Assembly: GCF_032854445.1 (NCBI RefSeq)
Contig: NC_088305.1
Coordinates: forward strand, 7,011,606-7,075,605
Source of the DNA: Liolophura sinensis
Lineage: Eukaryota > Mollusca > Polyplacophora > Chitonida > Chitonidae
Direction: 5' to 3'
Length of the DNA: 64,000 bases
Positions 34,701-46,229 of the stretch are shown here, piece by piece. The notes beneath the pieces were generated by a model. It worked only from the letters and a program-made list of their open reading frames with translations. It searched no databases and was not told the origin of the DNA. The position numbers and the translations under genes are program-made. The number at the start of each line of letters is the position of its first letter. The first letter of the stretch is position 1.

Positions 34701-35087
34701 CTCGTAGCAGCGCTGTAAGACCACATCCTGTGGAAACTGAGTGTCCGGTGGCACCTCAAGAAGTTTTTACCGAGCGCCAGACTCGGTACACATTCAGGGA
34801 CCACGCAGGATTAGTCGGGCGGCGACGACTACCCTCCAGCTAGTAGAGACAGCAAACACCAACCCATGAAGGCAGCGTCTGTTCTTAATGATTCTTAATG
34901 GCTGCCCTTTCCAGTAGCCCTTTGTGCTAGAGTATATACTGGCGGGGTGAGCAGTTGTCTTACTGCTGGGAGGGGGGCATGGCTTGCGTGATATATAAGT
35001 AGCCCAACCAATCTCCAACAAGTGGAAGCCACAGGCTCAGGCAGCCGCCCGGTCGTCGCCCGGCGGTTGCTCGTGCCCACCAGCACG

Positions 35088-35294
35088 ATGTGGGAAACAC
35101 ATTGCGGCCTTTTCATCCTGCCGCCAGAGGTTGAGCGACTTTTGCTATCAATCATCGTATTAACCAGCGGTCTGGGAATCTTGTATTGGCGACGCATCGC
35201 GAGGTATAGATTTTCGGGCAAACTCATCATCGCACGGTCCGATTTATCAAACGGACGCAAAAAAATTGCCCGCTCCACTTTTAAGGATGTGTAG
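35088..35294 (+). CDS. Small single-pass membrane protein candidate
   Basis: 68 codons from ATG 35088. Residues about 15-35 form a hydrophobic helix ('LLLSIIVLTSGLGILYW') followed by a basic stretch ('RRIARYRFSGK'), as in a type of small tail-in membrane protein. TATA-like text 'gatatataagtag' lies about 95 bases upstream. It lies between the polymerase relic and the minus-strand ORFs. An overlapping minus-strand frame (34895-35278) is the alternative reading; I prefer this one for its helix. Function unknown. Confidence 0.35.
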   Translation: MWETHCGLFILPPEVERLLLSIIVLTSGLGILYWRRIARYRFSGKLIIARSDLSNGRKKIARSTFKDV

Positions 35295-35366
35295 GCACTA
35301 AGGCCCCAAAAGCCTTCTGGCGATAAAACACGGTCTCTTCGGATTACTTGACTAGTTTATAGCCCA

Positions 35367-35828
35367 CTAGGCCGGTCGCGGTGTGCATTTGTTGGATCTA
35401 GCTGTCTTGTAACTTCCAAGGCCAACTAAGCACACTCCCAGGATAACGAATGTAATCTCCCAATGCTTTTTGTTTTCTGACGGCACATGGAAATTGAAGA
35501 GCTGTGCTTCGGTTCCCTGCAGTGCATCGCGTGCATTGGGTAAAAGTTACCGCAGCGTATCCCTGACCGCAGTGTACTCGCGGATTGCAGCGTCGACATC
35601 CCGTGAAGTTTGGACGGCGTGGCCCTTTCGGCGCAGTTCGTCATTTATCCAGTTTAAGCACTCAGTTCGTTTTCGGGCTCCCTGGGTGGCTTGGGGCTTT
35701 TCTATTGCCTTGTCATGGCGCTTCCGCTCCTCGTCTACACCGGAGGGCCTTAGTATCGTGGAGAGATGGTTTGACCCTGAGAAGACCAGAGCGTTTACCA
35801 GAGCCCATCATCATCGCGATCGAGGCCA
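35367..35828 (-). pseudogene. Element ORF with coiled-coil middle and C-terminal helix, broken
   Basis: Starts 'MASIAMMMGSG' at 35828; after frameshifts continues 'SGVDEERKRHDKAIEK', 'WINDELRRKGHAVQT', 'DVDAAIREYTAV' and ends with a hydrophobic segment 'ITFVILGVCLVGLGSYKT'. The layout is a charged helical protein with a membrane anchor near its end. From memory, similar unnamed proteins occur next to this polymerase type in other animals; I cannot verify it. At least three frame breaks. Confidence 0.5.
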
Positions 35829-35829
35829 T

Positions 35830-36070
35830 TCTTACTACATAATGTCCGGAAGAAGGATCCCCTGTTAGCATTAGCATTAGCTATTAGCATAGCCAGGCCG
35901 ACATCAACAATAACTATTCCCATGTCTTGGGCTGTGGTGTCTAGCTTTGGGATGGGTCATTTCAAGAAGATCTTGCCTAGACGAGCGTACCCAGAAGCCA
36001 GGAGAGTGACTTCTGCTGCGTGGTAGGCCGTGTTGGCCAGCACCTTTCCATCACTGATGGGAGAAGACAT
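35830..36070 (-). pseudogene. Element ORF of unknown function, broken
   Basis: ATG at 36070; reads 'MSSPISDGKVLANTAYHAA', then 'LLASGYARLGKIFLK', a stop, then 'PKLDTTAQDMGIVIVDVGLA' and an Asn/Ala repeat ('LIANANANR') made by a short 'gctaat' repeat. Small, partly hydrophobic. One stop codon inside. Position and strand match its neighbours. Confidence 0.42.
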
Positions 36071-36272
36071 CGCTACTAGATCACTGCATATAGAAAGGGT
36101 CGCGATGAGTCTTTAAATGATGCACTTGCCGAGTCTGTGGATCGCGCGAAGCCAATGGCTGTCACGCTAGTGCAATAGGAACAATAGAACTCCAAGGCCA
36201 ATGACGATCAACAGCGCCCCCGTAGAGCATTCCTGAGGCAGGCATTCGTCTTTGATGCACCAACATCATGCA

Positions 36273-36823
36273 CTACGGCAAAATCTTTGAGGAGATCATC
36301 GGCCCTTCCGCTGCGTAGCAAAGAAGCTTTAGCTTAGCAAAGTTCATCCATGGGCTTTTCGCCTTGGCAACACCAGCCTGTCCCGCAGCGATTCTTTTGA
36401 GATCTATGGCACTTTTGTCACTTGGTTGCAGAGCACTTCTGTTCGCCACTGTCAACCTCTCTTCCTCCTGCTGGTATCAATAATAGTCTCTGTACTTATT
36501 TTGTTGGTCATTGTTCGACATATTTCGAGGGCACCTGTGTTCAAATGAACAATGCTTAGCAGTGGTCAGAGCCTTGGTTAACGGGACTAAGTACATGCCA
36601 TAGCGGTGGTACACAAGTAGCACTGTTAAACCCATGTTCGGCACATAGGTCGGTCTCGAGATCTGCTACGAGATTGGGACGATTCTTGGGTGGTATAGGT
36701 AGAAGCATGCTGGCCACCCTTGAATAGAATCGCATTGCAGCTTCTCCGAGAGTCTTCGTCATTTGAGCCCCAAGACGAGCTTTAAAATCGGGAGTACAGC
36801 CTCTTTATATCCTCATCGCTCAT
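36273..36823 (-). pseudogene. Element ORF of unknown function, broken
   Basis: ATG at 36823 ('MSDEDIKRLYSRF'); a stop, then 'MTKTLGEAAMRFYSRVASML' (36762), 'PKNRPNLVADLETDLCAEHG', a frameshift, 'YRDYY', and 'LTVANRSALQPSDKSAIDL' to a stop at 36273. A helical protein of about 180 residues before decay. No family name known to me. Confidence 0.45.
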
Positions 36824-36918
36824 AGTGTCGACTTTCTCGGCCGTTACGTGTTTTCTCAGATATCGCTAGGCCTGCCCGCCTGACGCAAGTGCTAGCCTAT
36901 CCCTTTGCTGCCCCGATT

Positions 36919-37053
36919 CTACGAATCTGACGGCGCTTCCGTAGGGGCGTGAGTGTCGTTTGAAGAAGACTCGTGTGCGGCCTTGGAAAAACACTCGTGT
37001 CCGGCCTTGGCATCTTCGTCAAGCAGCTGGTCGATCAGATCATTAGAGTCCAT
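36919..37053 (-). CDS. Short acidic ORF of the polymerase element
   Basis: 44 codons, ATG 37051-37053, stop 36919-36921. N-terminus 'MDSNDLIDQLLDEDAKAG' is acidic and helical; the rest is Ser/Thr/Ala/Pro-rich. A near-repeat ('GHECFSKAAHESS') comes from the duplicated plus-strand text 'ctcgtgt.cggccttgg' (about 36968-37010). May be the first gene of the minus-strand set, or a truncated protein. Function unknown. Confidence 0.35.
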   Translation of the reverse strand: MDSNDLIDQLLDEDAKAGHECFSKAAHESSSNDTHAPTEAPSDS

Positions 37054-37394
37054 TGTTATATGCAGCATACATGTAAAAATACCAGCCTGAGTCGTTTTGG
37101 GAAATTGGCCTTGCGATTATTGACATAGAACGTCCATATTGGTTGACGGCTAGTACAAAACGGCTAGTTCGACGCATTGATTTCTAACGCTCCCTAAACA
37201 CTTAGGTTTATTATTCGACATAATGTTTTTTGAACAGTGTTTTTTGCAAATGAGATACTTACAATTGAATATGACCTGAAAATTACTTACAGGCTAATAT
37301 TTTGAATATCGACTTCATGCCTAGAAAATCGACTCTATTCCCTGCAACACTGAAAACCTATGACTGCTGAGTCACTTTATACACCTTATTTTAA
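37054..37394. other. Right part of intron insertion; no gene
   Basis: AT-rich. Unit B similarity resumes at about 37395 ('catgg/gcataagatcactt'). May contain the right end of the polymerase element; no inverted repeat to 30856-31439 was seen. Confidence 0.45.
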
Positions 37395-37860
<466 letters not shown>

Positions 37861-39138
37861 CCATTATCCCAACAGAATGAATGAATGATTATGGCTTTAA
37901 GCCACATCGGCAATTTTTCAGCCATAACGTTCCGAGAACATGTATTAAACTATGAATCAGTATATGGTTTTCAAGAAGAGAATGTGAACATATAAATCAA
38001 ATAAAAAGAAAAACCCGTTAAAACAACTAAACTTTCGTTAAAGCTTGAAAGCACAATCTTTTATTAAAATTCTAATAAGTATATATAAACAAGAAATAAT
38101 GTGAAAGCAGTTATATCTTATAATATAAACCTATCTATTTTAACGATTCAATGATAGCATCGCCAGCGACGCTGTAAAATAGGTCAAATATAGAGTTAAC
38201 CGCGTAGAATCTCTGCCGAATATGAGGAAAGTCTACACAGACAAGGATATGTCTGATACCGTATCGGGCATACATCCAACACACTCGGGAGCACTGCTCC
38301 CATCCAGGATAAAATTGTGTGTTAGACGAGACTGCGCAACACGACATCTTGTTAAAACTACTTAATCTCTACGAGATATGCCAAGAGTATAAGAATTATA
38401 GCCAATGACAGGATGAATGGCATGCAGTTTGTTATGGACCTGCAAGTCCCACTCACCCCGCCAAAGGTGACGAATATATTTAAGAATATTAGACTTAAAA
38501 TCAGTATAAGGAAATTTAATCTTAGATATGGGTTTATTGAGGGCAGTTTTCGCCTGCCTGTCTGCAACTGTGTTTCTGTGGATATCAATATGACCTGGTA
38601 TCCAGGAGAATATAATATTTTTACCTCTTTTAATTAGTTGTCTGTGTACGGCTAAAAATTTGAAACATCAACGGATTTTTAAATTTTTTGTTCTCAACTG
38701 CCAAACGGCAAGAAAGCGAGTCACTGCATATCACAGCCCTCTGGGCACGCTCAGAAGAAATATTTGATAAGGCCAAAAGTACAGCCCTGACCTCTGCAAA
38801 AAAGTTTAAAGATGAGGATAGAAGACGAGGAAAGGTGACCCGCTGTTCTAAGACAACTTCAGTAGCAACCTTGTTCTCATCCTGCAACCCGTCAGTATAT
38901 ATAAATCTATAATCCATATAATTAGCCTTAATTTCTACAAAATTTTGCTGAATTATCAGAGGGTTTGTGTTATGTGAATAACTGCAGTTAGCTTCTAAAT
39001 TTAGCTTGCCACTGTATGCTGAGTTCAGAGCCTGCTGTCTGCCTCTGCCTTAGAGTGTTCCAGAATACGCTCAGTTCGGGGCCTGTTTGTTTACAACAAG
39101 TGTTCAAGAATTTTCTTATTCTAGAAAATTCCACCAGT

Positions 39139-39147
39139 CTATATAAG
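39139..39147 (+). promoter_or_regulatory. TATA-like box of solo LTR
   Basis: 'ctatataag', about 170 bases into the LTR, plus orientation; an expected core promoter position. Confidence 0.5.
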
Positions 39148-39551
39148 ACATATGAAAGCAGGTCAAAAGAGGAGAAAGGAGAATTAATGAGAGTTTTGGA
39201 TGCTTTCGCTGTGTGTTACTTTAGTAGGCCTTTGTGCTGAATTTTGGTGTCTTTATAGCCTTGGCTTTGTTATATTATATCTAAACCGAGCACTTGTTCA
39301 GTCTGAACTTGTATGTTTAATTTGTGCTCATGTGTACACAGCACTTATTAGTACGCGGACTCTGTCGGTGGAATTTTGTGCATATTTCGTCATACACTCA
39401 GTTATACTGTGGACTTTCCCTCTTGTGAATATTGCCTCTGTGCATTTTTTTAAGCATTGTGGAGTATATGTGTCCGTTTGGACTTGACACCGCTGTATAT
39501 GTAAGTACTTTAGTATTTGTATAAGTCTTGTTATCTGTTCTTGTTAAAGCT

Positions 39552-39572
39552 AATAAATTGTTGAAAAATAAA
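39552..39572 (+). terminator. Polyadenylation signals of solo LTR
   Basis: Two 'aataaa' hexamers (39552-39557 and 39567-39572) near the end of the LTR, consistent with R-region polyadenylation. Confidence 0.5.
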
Positions 39573-41010
39573 ATCTGCTAGTTTTGGTTACTTTTTTGTG
39601 CGGCTAAACCGTCGTGTATTTCGAGCAAGCCATCGCTTTATAATACAGACAGTTTGGGTCGTAACAGTTTGTATCTGATTTATTATGTCGACGAAGATCC
39701 AATATCAATTCAGGTTGCGGAAGAAGCCATGAAGGAGACTTCAGGAAAGTCACCTAATCTATGTCCTCAGGGTTGATGCCGGCTTCTACAAGACCGTCTC
39801 GAATACGAACACCGAACGAGAGGATCTTGTTAGGACATTTATTATATTTGTCTACATATAATGGATTGAAAACACAGTCATTGGCAGGGTTTGTTGGGTG
39901 AGCCTTAGGCTTTGTAGCATATTGAACGTTCAGTTTTATACGCCTGTAATGTAAAGAAGGCTTGTTAGCCTCTACGTACAAACTCTTTACTGGTGAGGTT
40001 CTGAAAGCACCAAGGCTGAGCCTCAAACCTTGGTGATGGACCGGACCCATCAGTTTAATATACGACTTCCTTGAAGAACCGTAAATAATGAACCCATAGT
40101 CCAATTTAGACCACACCAGAGAACCATATAATGAATTAATGAATATAAATTAAGTAAAACTGATCAGTCAGCATTCCAGTCGGTACTGGACACGACCTTA
40201 ATTATATCCAGAGCCTTTGTACATTTAGCCTTAAGCATTTTTATGTGAGGTATAAAAGATAACTTTAATTATAACCCCTAAAAATTTCTTCTCCAACAAT
40301 TTTCACTGGTTTACTATAACAATTAAGTTCAGGGTCTAGATGGAATATCCGTTTATTACAAAAATGCATACCGACAATTTTAGAGGTAAAAAATCTAAAA
40401 CCATTTGCAATTGCCCATTCCTCGATTTTTTTGAGACAAAGCTGCAACTGACGTTCGATGTTATTCATAGTTTTAGCTCGGTAGAATATAGGGAAATCAT
40501 CCACGTATAAAGAACCCTCAGTGCCAGATGTCAATGTTTTAGCCAAACTATTAATTTATATGCTAAACAGTCTTGGTGAAAGGATACTGCCCTGGGGCAC
40601 ATCTATCTCCTGCTCCCGAGAGTGCGAGAGAGTTGACCCCACCCTTACCTTACAATGACGATGAGATGAAAGTTGAAATATAAATAATGGTAAGCGACCC
40701 TTTAATCCCATATCAAAAAGGTCTGTTAAAATACCATATTTCCATGTGGTATCATAGGCCTTTTCAAGGTTGAAAAATATCGAAACTACATGCTCATCAT
40801 TAATAAAACCATTAGGAATAAAAGTTTTTATTCGAACAATGTGATCTAAAGTAGATCGCCCTTGACGAAAACCACATGAATATTATATAAAAGCTTGTTT
40901 TATTCAAGAAACCAAACAAACCTATCGTTAATCATTTGTGCCATAGTCTTACAGACGCAGCTGGTAAGAGCTATGGGACGGTAACCATTGGACCCCACCC
41001 TTTTTAACAA

Positions 41011-41450
41011 TTGACCACAATCAATTCAGTCATTCAACGCAAATGCGTTTTATTTCCTAAACTGACATAGTTAATTAGTAGTGAGGTCCAGAACTATAGA
41101 CTATAACCATGTCGGCCTACACATGAGATTATTCCTTTGAGATAAGGCCCCGGTGATCTGGTCTGCCCCGGAATAGACCACATACCTAAGATAATGAATT
41201 TATTACAATCTAAACTATGTCTGACGGTTTGGTCTCAGATGTTTCTAGTTCTTACTGGCCTTGCGCCAGGAGTTTTTGTTTCAGAAACTTTTTAAGGTAC
41301 GCTAGTTTTCTTCTTCATAAATCCGACGTAAGGTATTAAATGAAAGAAAAAAAATTAAGTTACTTTGTTGAAACTCTGTTTCTGCTTAATGTGTGACAGG
41401 CAACACGACAGAGCACGGATCTAACTACATTTCTACTTTTCTAAATTATT
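41011..41450. other. Junction between duplicated units; no gene
   Basis: Not matched elsewhere in the window. Lies between the LINE 5' end and the first base of unit B similarity. Nothing recognised; the original duplication breakpoint is in or near it. Confidence 0.5.
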
Positions 41451-43890
41451 ACCACTTACGCCCTAAAATTCGTGTTCGTATCTCTGAAACGGCATTCATC
41501 TGCTTAGAATTGTCTAAGAGACTTAGATCTGGGCGTCGTAGCAAACATTCGTAGATCTGTCGGAAATCATGACGAGAGTAACGGGTTTGCCATTTTTAAT
41601 CCCTATTTACAAACTCACCAGCCACCCACCGCCCTGCGTCACCATGTCACAGTACACAAGGAAACCTTTTCCGACTCCGAACGGAAACACTCGGTACACG
41701 CCGCTCTTTGTGTGGTTGCATTTCTGTATTACTGTACAATCAGTAGGATATGCGCATTCGAGAAAATTGCTGTGACCTGAAAAAATATCCGGGCGTGATA
41801 AAAATTGCCATTCACATCAATATACGAAACGTCGATCGTGGTAATACTCTCCAAACATTTGTACACTAAAAACACTTGACCTGTACGATATCAGCTTATG
41901 ATGATGAATTCTGGACAAAACTATAACTGGATGATTCACTTGAATTACGCCAAATACAGTACTGTGCCTGTCCCTATCGATGTGAGAACTAACAAAACTG
42001 AGCGGCCACTACATCTATTCCATCATTCCTTTTGGAGAAACTTCACGGTTAAAAAGGTAAGGGCCTACCGTTTAATAAATATGTCAGTTTTTAACACAGC
42101 TCTTTTGCGCAACCTTTACTGGTGTATTTAGCCACCAGAATTACCAAAGGTACCCCACAAAGCTCTCTTGCGCAGTCTTTACTGGTGTAGCTGTCAACCA
42201 CAGCTTTTGTAATATTTCTGCTTAACACGATGTAGCCCACTTTCTAACTGAAATCCGCCATTATTATGTTTTTTCTTAAACGAAAATTAGGACTGTGCTA
42301 CTCATAATATTCTCTTGCCTTTCTGGTATCTAATGAGAAACAAATACGAGTAAACATCATTACCATATGTCAATGTGATCGCGTCAAGTTTATGTGAACA
42401 GTGAAAACTGAACTTGGACACGCGACCTCTTATGGCTCAAGACAGTCACAGCCAGTCGGCGCTTTAAAGAGCCCCAACGACTTATTTTCACACGTAATTT
42501 TCCGTAAACACACCACTTATGCTATGTTAGTCTGTAAACTCCATTTAAAACTATTAGGTTAACTAGTTCCATTTTAAAAAATCCATTAAACTTGGACCCT
42601 CTGTCTGTCTTGTCTACGGCCGAGCCCTGGTCGGGTGACGTCATGCCGCGCATACCTCCCTCGATTATGCACTGAAAAGCTCTGCAAAGCATAGCCGCAT
42701 CTGTGCATTAGGCCTACCCACTGTACCCCTACATGTACACATCTTATTAAGCACCATGAAAATAATATAAGTTAAACGGTTGGACAACAAATGTTTTGAA
42801 AGATAGGTTACCGGAGTCGCATTAGATCCGGGAAAATCGTGTATAGCATAGCGACTGGGCAATGCGATGACCCGATTGGTTTGTCTCCACCGACTGGACA
42901 TCCATCGAATTATGGCAGTATCTGTGGAGAATTTGTCACGGTTTCGCAGTTAACAAGCTATACATTTTTATAGCCATGTTGAGCGATGCCGGCGTAGACA
43001 CGAAGACCCATGCAGTCGGGCCAGTCGATTGTGAGTTGCACTTACGGCAACAGTCGGTCACTCAACGCCGATAAAACTAATAATCAAGTATGCTTTATCA
43101 CCGGCAAAAATCAATAAGGCTTGAATTTTACTGAATGGAGACTCATAGAAATGCCAATTTAAAATGTGTCTTGGTTACCGTTACTAGGGTTACTGGCGAC
43201 TTCCTTCAGTTCGTGTCACAGGCTGCTGTTTTCATTAAGGATCTAGCTAAGCAAATTCTGCATTCAGAGAGTGTAAATGCGGACGTCTTTTTCGTTTGGA
43301 TTTTTCGGGAGATATTAAAGGGCTCGTCCTTTTCTTTCAGAAGGTATGGCTGAATAAGGAAATCTCGTACTACAATAGTGCGCCCGACAATCAAAAGGCG
43401 TTTTTGACGAAATCTGGTCCACATTTTGTAAATCTGTGGTATAATAAGGCCATGTATGTAACTTTACAGTATCCTGCGTTGTGTTACTGCAGACGGAAGC
43501 CACACCTGGGCACGGAATAATCTTTAAATTATCTGTAAAAGTATGGCGATTATTTCCTGCTGTTTGTGTTGTACACATAGAGAGGCCCCAGATATCAGCA
43601 CTGAATGTACCGCTGTGAGGTTAGCGCTGGCTCCATCGTGGCGGAGTAGATTTTCTGATGTTTGGTGACTAAATTCTGATCTGTTTCCTTTCCGTGTTCG
43701 ATGTTTTAAACAATCAGTCTGGATTCATGGGACATCAATCTATCCATCTGCAGTTTGTAATGTTCACATGCCAGGGTGAGTTCTCTTCTACTGGATTATT
43801 ACTCATTCTTATGAAATATTTATTTTATTTAAATTGGCAGGCTCAGCACGATATATACTCACAACTTGATTCACTGCATGCTCCCTCTGT

Positions 43891-44137
43891 ATATTTATTC
43901 ACTGTTTTTATTGGTATTTTACGTTGTATTGAAGAATATTTAACTTTTACGATGGCGGACAGCATGCATGGTTGGAGGAAACCGGGAGAAACGGGCTGGC
44001 AGAATTTCTCACGTACGACCGAAGAGCAAGCCAGCATGAGGTAGACTTAAACTCACCATCGAGCGACGGCATCAGTGAGAGGCTTCGGATGATTGTGCTG
44101 CATAAGCTTGCTATCTATTCCGTCACGGAGGTCTCCC
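43891..44137 (-). mobile_element. SINE family 1, old copy (partner of 5370-5609)
   Basis: Same diverged SINE in the same place and orientation as in unit A, including 'gaagagcaagccagcatgag' and 'cacggaggtctcccatg'. Confidence 0.75.
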
Positions 44138-44624
44138 ATGTCCCCTTTAACAAAGGCGGACTACGCTTTTCAGTGGGACAGAACAAGTACATTGGAGTTA
44201 TTCCCGTGAACTTTATCTGAAATTTAAACCCTTATTTTAACATTTGATTTTTGGTGCAATAAACAAACTTGGTATATTTATTTATAGTTTCCAATAATCT
44301 GAATCACATCTTTCTCTCTTAAGTTCGATTCACATCTCCTCAAGTGTAAACAAAGCCCAGGGTAATAGGCCTTTATCCTATATATCCAGGTGAACAACTT
44401 TAGTTCTTTAAGTGGCTCAGCTTGTAATCCTGCAGGTAAGGTTTTAAACTTCACGGCAAATTTAATCACTTCATGAAGTATCATGTGAAATTACCAGTTG
44501 CAGTTATTGTGTGCTTGACACAATGTTTCCAATACTAAATACATGTTACTTACATATTCTCAAAAAGATAACACTGACGGTTTGGTATTATTTCCTATTT
44601 CAGACGATCACAACTCTATGTGTG

Positions 44625-44887
44625 CGGGGGCCTCCGTGGCTCAGTCGTTTAGCGCGCTAGCGCAGCGTAGTGACCCAGAAGCCTCTCACCAATGCGCTTG
44701 CTGTGAGTTCAAGACCAGCCTACGCTGACTTCCTCTCCGGCCGTACGTGGGAAGGTCTGTCAGCAACCTGCGGATGGTCGTGGGTTTCCCCCGGGTTCTG
44801 CCCGGTTTCCACCCACCACAATGCTGGCCACCGTCGTATAAGTGAAATATTCTTGAGTACGGCGTAAAACAACAATCAAAAAAAAAA
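44625..44887 (+). mobile_element. SINE family 1, full length, unit B-specific
   Basis: Complete copy with head 'gggggcctccgtggctcag', body and tail ending in an A-run. Perfect 10-bp target duplication 'tctatgtgtg' (44615-44624 and 44888-44897). Unit A has the empty site near 5893, so insertion came after the duplication. Confidence 0.95.
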
Positions 44888-45361
44888 TCTATGTGTGTGA
44901 TCTACCGCACTGTTCTCTTCTTCCGTAAATCGAGACTAAATCGAATGAAGTTTGTATGTTCATTGTATGTTCACATAAACTCCACAGTGACTTTATATCT
45001 GCTTGCTCAAACCGGATTCGTGAGCTGTTTGGACAGCTATTAAAGCTGACGTCATCACTGCACACTAATTTTCACGATTGATGTTGAGAAAACTAGTTTA
45101 AAGACATTTTTCCGTCATAAGAAGAAACATGAGAAGCTTTTTTTTTACTTGTAACTGTTTGGACATATCCTAATTTGCATGTTGAGAAATAAAAACAAAC
45201 CGTTCCGTGTATCGTTTAAAAGAGCTAATATGTATGTTGAATACTAAATCATATTCGTATCGCACACAGGGAGGCCAAGCGTATTTCCTGTCGCAGGCAA
45301 GGTGTTAAGGTGACCATAGTAAACTCCATATTATTCACCCTGTAATAAAATCTTAACTGAG

Positions 45362-45840
45362 AGTATGTTTTGGAGAGACCAAGTAGTCATTGTGGGCATT
45401 CTCGTTTAACACACAATTTTATTCTGGGATCGGAGCATTGCTTCGGGGTGTGACATTTGTGGTGCCTAATATGGCATGTAACATATCCTAGTTGATAATG
45501 TACACTTTGCAAATGTTCTACACGGATGGTTTAGCTCTATATACATGTATGATTTATGTCACAGCGTCCATGGTGATGTGGTCATTGTATGAGAACTGTT
45601 GGCCTGTCATAAATTATACCTTTATACTGTGTATACAGATATGTAACATTTTCCTGGTTACATATTCTATTTTACTGAATTTGTATGGGTTTTTCTCACT
45701 GGTTTTTGAAAGTATATATATTTTAGTTTGGTTTTTTGACACCCTCCTTCGAAGTCCATTTACTGCCACTTTTCAATATGTTCTCAGCACGATGTGGCCG
45801 AAATATTACCGACGTGACGTTACGTCATAATCCTTCTTTC
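45362..45840 (+). mobile_element. I/Nimb-type LINE, 3' fragment
   Basis: Begins in the C-terminal Cys/His segment (text matching 'gacc/aagtag...gggcattctcg' of the larger copies), continues through the 3' untranslated part and ends near 'gttacgtcataatccttctttcatccatt', the family 3' end. Absent from unit A. All coding frames are broken. Confidence 0.75.
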
Positions 45841-46229
45841 ATCCATTTCCTCCATTCTACAAACCTGTCCCATTTGTATTCCAAAATACCCATCATACAT
45901 GAATTGTCCTCAAAGAGAAATCCATAAAAAAATCATAAATGATGTTAAACTTTTATAGTGTCACATCACAGAGGCTAGCAATCGGTTATAACGGCAGTGT
46001 ACTTGCATCAGTACGTTGTCTCCCGTTCTACGCTTTAAGATAAAGTCACTGGAAGCCATTTCTTTTGTGACGCTGAACATACGTGATAGCAAAGATCTAT
46101 ATGTGGCGTTGCTTCCAGGCGAAAATATTGTTTTCTTGGCAAAGAAAGAAAAGTAGGCGGGCTTACATTTAATTAAAAAAAGCACAATTCACAGCTTATA
46201 GTTCCTTATGTACTAAAGATACAGTGCTA

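Larger units (their letters stand above)
31440..37053. mobile_element. Polinton/Maverick-like element relic with protein-primed DNA polymerase
   Basis: GC-richer block that differs from its surroundings in base use. Plus strand: a Cys-pair protein, a Pro/Lys-rich protein and a long family B polymerase relic (to about 34700). Minus strand: four small open or broken frames (35367-37053). No integrase, packaging ATPase, protease or capsid gene is recognisable, and no long terminal inverted repeats were found, so assignment to Polintons (versus other PolB-bearing mobile DNA or virus-derived DNA) rests on the polymerase type alone. It lies inside the unit A FReD intron insertion and has no match in unit B. 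Confidence 0.65.
38968..39666 (+). repeat. Solo LTR (699 bp) inside the I-type LINE
   Basis: Starts 'TGTTATGTG' and ends 'GTCGTAACA', flanked by a perfect 5-bp target duplication 'gtttg' (38963-38967 and 39667-39671). Removing it restores continuous LINE sequence. It contains a TATA-like box and AATAAA signals in plus orientation. The termini resemble those of the gypsy LTR at 23280-24285, but the body is different, so it belongs to another LTR family. A solo LTR arises by recombination between the two LTRs of a full element. Confidence 0.9.
38135..41005 (-). pseudogene. I-type LINE ORF2 (RT and RNase H), broken
   Basis: Minus strand, order from 41005: RT fingers ('MINDRFVWFLE'), palm ('FFNLEKAYDTTW'-like text near 40770, 'VPQGSILSPRLF' near 40590), catalytic box 'YVDDF' (40499-40513), 'LQLCLKKIEEWAIANGFRF', linker 'SLYVEANKPSLHYRRIKLN', RNase H 'FIYTDGLQDENKVAT' (38905) and 'ICSDSLSCRLAVENKKFK', then 'SSNTQFYPGWEQCSRVC' at the Cys/His end. 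Several stops and frameshifts plus the inserted LTR. Confidence 0.85.
37885..41010 (-). mobile_element. I/Nimb-type LINE copy 2, 5'-truncated
   Basis: 3' end at 37885 ('gccataatcattcattcatt' on the minus strand). Upstream on the minus strand: Cys/His segment, RNase H (38630-38917), linker (39754-40116), RT (40265-41000). The 5' end lies in the RT domain. A solo LTR sits inside it (38968-39666). Without the LTR it is about 2.4 kb. Not present at the equivalent unit B position. Confidence 0.88.

Noticed and set aside
34895-35278. 127-codon minus-strand frame
   Set aside because: No recognisable domain; overlaps the plus-strand frame with a clear hydrophobic helix. Kept only as an alternative reading.
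35470-35868. 132-codon plus-strand frame
   Set aside because: Opposite-strand shadow of the broken coiled-coil ORF at 35367-35828, which shows coherent protein text.
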